Below, piece after piece: positions 59,892-64,000 of a stretch of 64,000 nt of DNA (positions are counted from its first letter, which is position 1; the number at the start of each line of letters is the position of its first letter). The stretch comes from Aestuariimicrobium soli (GTDB lineage Bacteria; Actinomycetota; Actinomycetes; Propionibacteriales; Propionibacteriaceae), in contig NZ_JBPJSQ010000006.1 in the NCBI RefSeq assembly GCF_051192575.1, positions 372,001-436,000 on the forward strand, read 5' to 3'. The notes below the pieces were generated by a model, which had not been told where the DNA came from, did no database searches, and saw only the letters and a program-made list of their open reading frames with translations. The position numbers and the translations under genes were made by a program.

Positions 59892-61717
59892 CCATCTACC
59901 ACCACCTTCCCGACCCGCCCGGCGAACACCCGGGGGCGCCCGTGCGGGCCCCTCGTCCGGCCTTCGAGGACGACCCCGCGCGGCGCGGACCGAAGCTCTG
60001 GCAGGTGCTGGTGCAGACGTTCGTGCACGTGTTCGTCACCCCGGTGCGCGACGGACGACCCGAGTGGCGCAGCTGGTCGCCCGGCTTGCGGTTGGTGGCC
60101 GTGGTGGGGCTGGCGGCGATCGTGGTCACCGGGCTGGTGGCGACCTTCGGGTCGGTGATCCGACGGCACTCGACGCTGGTGGCGACCGACGAGTTCATGG
60201 TGCTGCCGCAGTGGGGGCCGACCCTGTTCCTGTGGCTGTCGATCTTGGTGGTCTCACTGCTGTTCACCGCGAGCGTGCACACCCATCCGGCGATCGCCGG
60301 CCTGGTGTGGCTGGTGGTGTGCCCGACGCTGCTGCTGATCCCCGGAGCCACGAATCCCCTGGGTCTGCTGCTGGGACTCGTGACCGCCCTGGTGCTGCTG
60401 TTCATGCCGTTGGTGGTGCGGCGGCGCGGCTGGAGCATCTGGCAGTTCCTGCTCATCTGGGTGCTGGTGACCGCCACCGTGCAGTTCCCGCTGTGGAACT
60501 CCCCGTTCAGCGGTCTCGGGGTCGACCTGCGGGGGCTGCAGAGCCTGACCATCACCCTGGCGCTGGCCTCGCTGTCGTACCCCGCTGTCGCGGCGGCCGG
60601 CTACTCCGCCACCGAGGTCGCGGTCACCGCCGGCCAGTGGTTCGCGCACTCGGTGCGCAACCTCGGCGGCTCGTTCCTGAACCGGTGGTTGCTCGCGCTG
60701 GTGCTGCTCACGGGCGTGTGGCAGCTGTGGTCGATCGCTCGGCGAGTGCTCGACCCGGGGCTCGAGTGGTACGCCCCGGTGCTGATCGGGTCGGCCATCA
60801 TCGTGGTGGTGACAGCGGGCGGCGCGTGGCTGATGTGGCGTTCGTCGAGGGCGCTGCGGGACGACCCTCGCAACGTCTGGCCCGTCGGCATGCCGTCGAC
60901 GCTGGCCGAGGCCTGGAACCCGTTCCTGTTGCTCTTCGGATTCATGCTGGCGCTGCCGCTGTTCCCCTACGACATCGTCGTCAAGACGACCGCGATGGTG
61001 CAGGCCCTGCACGGGCCCGCCGCCGTGGTCTCCGCCGGCGAGGCGGCCGGACGAGCGCTGAGCTCGGCCTGGTTCCGCACCCTCACGCGGCTGGGGGCCG
61101 CCCTCGTGTTCGCCTGGTGGGCCTGGCGCCGCACCCGCCGCGGACAGGCCCACTTCGGACTGCTGGCCGCCGCCATGGTCGCCGTCTGGGGACTGTCGTT
61201 CGTGAACCGCGTTTCGGGAGACCGCCTGCTGCTGGGGTGGTCGGTCGAGGCCATCACCACCTACACCTCGCTGGCGGCTTGGGTGTGGTTCGTGGTGGCG
61301 GTCGTCCGTCGTCGGTTGCACAACGGCACCCTGTTGGCGATCTGGGTGGTGTGGCTGGTGGCGACCGCATTCCAGGGCCGGGCCGTGCTCTCCGACCCGT
61401 CGACGATCGTCGGGGCCGTCTCCGCCTCGGGACTGGTGCTGGCGGGGCTGGCCTGGCGCCTGCTGACCGACGGCTCGATGGCCCAGGGTGATTCGCGGGC
61501 GTTCCCGCGCGCCAGCAGGGTGCTGCTGCTGGTCGCCAACACCCTGCTCGCCACCACCACGCTGGCCGTGATCGCGCTGTCGGGGGGCCATCACGACCTG
61601 CTGGTCTCGAGCCTGTGGGAGGGCACGGGTGAGGCCTTCCTCGGCACCCCGCTGCTGCTGGCGGTGCTGGTGGCGCCGTTCCTGGTGACCACGTTCACCT
61701 TCCACCAGGACGACTGA
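59888..61717 (+). CDS. Polytopic membrane protein, last gene of the MprAB-like operon
   Basis: A 609-residue protein with about fourteen predicted helices between residues 55 and 600 and a Pro/Arg-rich cytoplasmic N-terminus. No family motif recognised. The ATGA overlap with the propeller gene and matching membrane topology suggest the two act together, perhaps as an envelope complex controlled or sensed by the kinase. It converges on the AlkA-like gene with a 15-bp gap. Confidence 0.72.
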   Translation: MTIYHHLPDPPGEHPGAPVRAPRPAFEDDPARRGPKLWQVLVQTFVHVFVTPVRDGRPEWRSWSPGLRLVAVVGLAAIVVTGLVATFGSVIRRHSTLVATDEFMVLPQWGPTLFLWLSILVVSLLFTASVHTHPAIAGLVWLVVCPTLLLIPGATNPLGLLLGLVTALVLLFMPLVVRRRGWSIWQFLLIWVLVTATVQFPLWNSPFSGLGVDLRGLQSLTITLALASLSYPAVAAAGYSATEVAVTAGQWFAHSVRNLGGSFLNRWLLALVLLTGVWQLWSIARRVLDPGLEWYAPVLIGSAIIVVVTAGGAWLMWRSSRALRDDPRNVWPVGMPSTLAEAWNPFLLLFGFMLALPLFPYDIVVKTTAMVQALHGPAAVVSAGEAAGRALSSAWFRTLTRLGAALVFAWWAWRRTRRGQAHFGLLAAAMVAVWGLSFVNRVSGDRLLLGWSVEAITTYTSLAAWVWFVVAVVRRRLHNGTLLAIWVVWLVATAFQGRAVLSDPSTIVGAVSASGLVLAGLAWRLLTDGSMAQGDSRAFPRASRVLLLVANTLLATTTLAVIALSGGHHDLLVSSLWEGTGEAFLGTPLLLAVLVAPFLVTTFTFHQDD

Positions 61718-61732
61718 CCCACGCGTCGGGGC

Positions 61733-62704
61733 TCAACGCTGGGGCAGGTGGGTGGGCAGGCTGCGCCGCGGGCCATGCCGCTCGGGGCGGCGCCCGCCGT
61801 GACCTAGCAGCAGTTCCACCCGGTAGCGATCCCCGGCGAATGGTTCCAGCGCTGCGGCCGCGGCAGCCGAGTCGCCCTTCACTCCCGTCAGGTTCCAACT
61901 GATCCAACCGGGCACGTGGTAGTCGTCGATGCTCCACGCGTCGGGGTCGCCCACCACCGCCTGCAGCACCCGGGCGGTCGTCCAAGGACCGATGCCCGGC
62001 AGCGAGCGCAGGGCGGCGCCCAGCGCTTCGGCGGCCGCCGCGGTGCCCGAGCTGAGGGTGCGGTCGAGCAGTCGCTGCAGGCTGGCGGCCCGGCCGAGCG
62101 TGCGGACGACCACCTGCCCCCGGCGGGGTTCGACCCCCGCCTGCAGGTAGGCCCAGCTGGGAATCGTCGCCCACTGCACGGCGGTCGGCGGGCAGAACAT
62201 GCCGGCGGCCGGATGGGTGGCATCCGTCCCGCTGGCCGGCCCGGGAGCCGGCGTGCCGTACCGGCGCACCAGGGTGCGGATCGCCGAGAACGCCTCGGCG
62301 CCGGTCACCTTCTGCTCGAGGATCGTGGGTGCCAGCGCCTCGGCCACCAGGTGGGAGGCCCCGATCGGCCGCAGGTGCCGGCGCGCCAGCGGGCCCACCA
62401 GCGGGTGGATCCGGAGCGGATGGTCCACCGGGATGCGCGCGAGGTCATCGTGGTCGCCGAGCAACCGCGGAGCCTGGTCGAGCGCCCACGCGGCGCCCTC
62501 GCCCCAGGCGATCACCTCGACATCACCGCCGGCCGCCTTCACCTGCACCAGCGCGGGCCCCTCGGGCGTGGTCGTGGCTCGCCACCAGCTGCCGCGCCGC
62601 TGGCGGTGGGTCAGGTCGGCACCCCGTTGATGCCGAGACAGGTTGTCGTCCAACCCCACGGCGAGCCCGACGACGAGGCGTCGCTGGGGGGCCGCGGATG
62701 ACAT
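61733..62704 (-). CDS. DNA-3-methyladenine glycosylase II-like (AlkA-type HhH-GPD) protein
   Basis: A 323-residue base-excision enzyme. The helix-hairpin-helix is LRSLPGIGPWTTARVLQAVV and the catalytic Asp lies in AWSIDDYHVPG, with the GPD segment between. The N-terminal half carries an AlkA-like domain. ATG at 62704 is chosen because TACAGT (62712-62717) is placed seven bases upstream; GTG at 62713 would overlap it. Alkylated purines are the likely substrate. Confidence 0.88.
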   Translation of the reverse strand: MSSAAPQRRLVVGLAVGLDDNLSRHQRGADLTHRQRRGSWWRATTTPEGPALVQVKAAGGDVEVIAWGEGAAWALDQAPRLLGDHDDLARIPVDHPLRIHPLVGPLARRHLRPIGASHLVAEALAPTILEQKVTGAEAFSAIRTLVRRYGTPAPGPASGTDATHPAAGMFCPPTAVQWATIPSWAYLQAGVEPRRGQVVVRTLGRAASLQRLLDRTLSSGTAAAAEALGAALRSLPGIGPWTTARVLQAVVGDPDAWSIDDYHVPGWISWNLTGVKGDSAAAAAALEPFAGDRYRVELLLGHGGRRPERHGPRRSLPTHLPQR

Positions 62705-62711
62705 GAGCGCC

Positions 62712-62717
62712 ACTGTA
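62712..62717 (-). promoter_or_regulatory. -10 box (TACAGT) of the AlkA-like gene
   Basis: Minus-strand TACAGT seven bases before the ATG at 62704, the same hexamer and spacing as pheA. Confidence 0.5.
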
Positions 62718-62777
62718 ACCGGCCGGTCGCCGGGGGCCCGACCGCTAGGGTGGGGCTGCTGGCTCCCACCCCCGGGA

Positions 62778-62818
62778 GTTGGCGATCGGGGGTTGGCGAT
62801 CGGGGGTTGGCGATCGGG
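62778..62818. repeat. Three 14-bp tandem repeats upstream of the YibE/F gene
   Basis: GTTGGCGATCGGGG at 62778 and 62792 and a 13-base copy at 62806. They occupy the promoter region between the divergent AlkA-like and YibE/F genes. Confidence 0.92.
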
Positions 62819-62846
62819 ACGATCGAGTATGGCGCGAGAGGCGACG

Positions 62847-64000
62847 ATGGCAGGTCACCACCACGGCGAATCGGACGAGCCACTCACCGATGCCCAGCGC
62901 AGCCATCGGCGCTCCGCCCTCACCTACCTGCTGGCGGCGCTGATCCCGCTGGCCATCGCGACCGTGATCGGCTTGGTGGTGCTGTGGCCCGACGACGTCT
63001 CGAGCCACGTCAACACCGCCGGTATTCAAGAGGTGCTGCCCGGCACCACCACGCACGTGGGCACCATCACCGCCACCCGACAGGTCGCCTGCGAGGGTCA
63101 GGCCGGCTCCGTGCCGGGGGTCGAGTCGGCCTGCGTCGAGGTGCAGGTCACCGTCAACGACGGCCCCGACACCGGCCACCAGGAGTCGTTCACCCTCACC
63201 AATGCGCACCTGCGCTCGGGGGTCAGCGTGGGCGACAAGGTTTCGCTGTACCGCATCCCGCTCGAGGGCAGCAATCCACCCCAGGTGGCCTACTCCTTCC
63301 GCGACTTCGAGCGCACCCTGCCGCTGACGGTGTTCGCGATCGCGTTCGCCGTGGTCGTGATCGCGGTCGCCCGGCTGCGGGGGCTGCTGTCGATCCTCGG
63401 GTTGGGGTTCGCCTTCGTGATCATCGCCCGGTTCATGCTGCCGGCGCTGATCGAGGGCCGCGACCCGCTGCTGGTGGGCATCGTCGGCAGCGCGGCCATC
63501 ATGTTCGTGGTGCTCTACTTCGCCCACGGCTTCACCCTGCGGACGACCACCGCTCTGGTGGGCACGCTGTTCGGGTTGCTGCTGACGGCCGTGCTCGGCT
63601 GGGTCGGCGTGCGCTGGGCCCACTTGACCGGCATCAGTGGTGAAGACGACTACGTGCTGTCGGCCTCGTCCCCCGAACTGTTGCTCACCTCGGTGGTGAT
63701 CTGCGCGGTGATCGTGGCGGCGATGGGCGCCCTGAACGACGTCACCATCACCCAGGCCTCGGCCGTGTGGGAGCTCGCGGACACCGTCACCGACCGCCGA
63801 CGGTTGTTCCGCAGCGCCATGCGCATCGGCCGCGACCACATCGCCTCGACGGTCTACACCATCGCCTTCGCCTCGGCCGGCGCGGCCCTGCCGGTGCTGT
63901 TGCTGCTCACGATTCTCGAGCGGCCCCTGCCCGAGGTGCTCACCTCCGAGATCTTCGCCGCCGAACTGCTGCGCACCACCATCGCCTCGATCGGCCTGGT
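62847..64000 (+). CDS. YibE/F-family membrane protein (3' end outside window)
   Basis: 384 codons are present without a stop. A short His-containing N-terminus (AGHHHGESDEP) leads to a transmembrane helix at about 30-50, then an extracytoplasmic beta-rich domain (about 55-150), then a run of helices with the family-like block ITQASAVWELADTVTDRR. YibE/F proteins are integral membrane proteins of unknown transport role. ATG at 62847 has a GAGAGG ribosome site; ATG at 62829 is in frame. Confidence 0.85.
   Translation, partial: MAGHHHGESDEPLTDAQRSHRRSALTYLLAALIPLAIATVIGLVVLWPDDVSSHVNTAGIQEVLPGTTTHVGTITATRQVACEGQAGSVPGVESACVEVQVTVNDGPDTGHQESFTLTNAHLRSGVSVGDKVSLYRIPLEGSNPPQVAYSFRDFERTLPLTVFAIAFAVVVIAVARLRGLLSILGLGFAFVIIARFMLPALIEGRDPLLVGIVGSAAIMFVVLYFAHGFTLRTTTALVGTLFGLLLTAVLGWVGVRWAHLTGISGEDDYVLSASSPELLLTSVVICAVIVAAMGALNDVTITQASAVWELADTVTDRRRLFRSAMRIGRDHIASTVYTIAFASAGAALPVLLLLTILERPLPEVLTSEIFAAELLRTTIASIGL

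Noticed and set aside
1..64000. tRNA or rRNA genes
   Set aside because: I saw no T-arm GGTTCGAATCC-like text with a cloverleaf around it and no rRNA-like stretch.

Overview
The window is very GC-rich (roughly 70%), densely coded DNA from the chromosome of an actinobacterium. The evidence is a mycosin/EccB/EccC/EccD/EccE/WXG100 type VII (ESX) secretion locus, an Fe-S type CysH in a cysHDN assimilation operon, DUF2510 and DUF4282 proteins, an MprAB-like two-component pair, and many genes whose start codon lies 6-8 nt behind a TANNNT -10 box (leaderless transcripts). A Propionibacteriales-type host is a guess from overall gene style. I saw no tRNA, rRNA, IS element, prophage or CRISPR array.

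Layout. 1-7.2 kb: tail of a biotin-dependent carboxylase, Cof-type HAD hydrolase, serS, YciI-like protein, PAP2-diacylglycerol kinase fusion, pheA, DUF2510 protein. 7.3-18.7 kb: ESX locus (mycP, eccC, eccD, an unknown 223-aa protein, eccE, eccB, two WXG100 genes), with genes on alternating strands. 18.7-24.5 kb: ArsR plus CDF metal-efflux operon, Fpg/Nei glycosylase and aat, EcsC-like protein, alr, DUF4282 protein. 24.6-31.5 kb: E1alpha-E1beta-E2 2-oxo acid dehydrogenase operon behind an 18-bp palindrome, an orphan LuxR-type regulator, hemY-type oxidase and HAD phosphatase. 31.7-41.4 kb: large secreted 5'-nucleotidase, MauE-thioredoxin fusion, heterodimeric ABC exporter, argF and the 3' remnant of a second nucleotidase. 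41.5-44.5 kb: fumC and small membrane or oxygenase genes. 44.7-53.0 kb: LysR regulator facing a seven-gene sulfur assimilation operon (sulfite reductase, cysH, cysD, cysN, siroheme dehydrogenase, TauE-type exporter, CbiX chelatase). 53.1-64 kb: winged-helix regulator with a membrane protein, TPR protein, S51-type peptidase, an MprAB-like pair in one operon with a beta-propeller and a polytopic membrane protein, an AlkA-like glycosylase, and a YibE/F-family protein running off the end.

How genes work together. The sulfur operon supplies siroheme (dehydrogenase plus chelatase) to the sulfite reductase it is co-transcribed with; the LysR gene beside it and the operon promoter share an ATAA-N7-TTAT box. 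The ESX genes should form one membrane secretion machine with the two WXG100 proteins as partner substrates. Both nucleotidase loci are preceded by GTGA(A/C) direct repeats at about one helical turn, suggesting phosphate control.

Beyond genes, the most unusual structure is a set of 75-86 bp intergenic near-perfect palindromes. Three of them (34554, 44529, 54799) are clearly one family with arm differences that keep most pairing. The window is also rich in 12-16 bp tandem repeats, in genes and between them, and in the heptamer CGGACGA/TCGTCCG.
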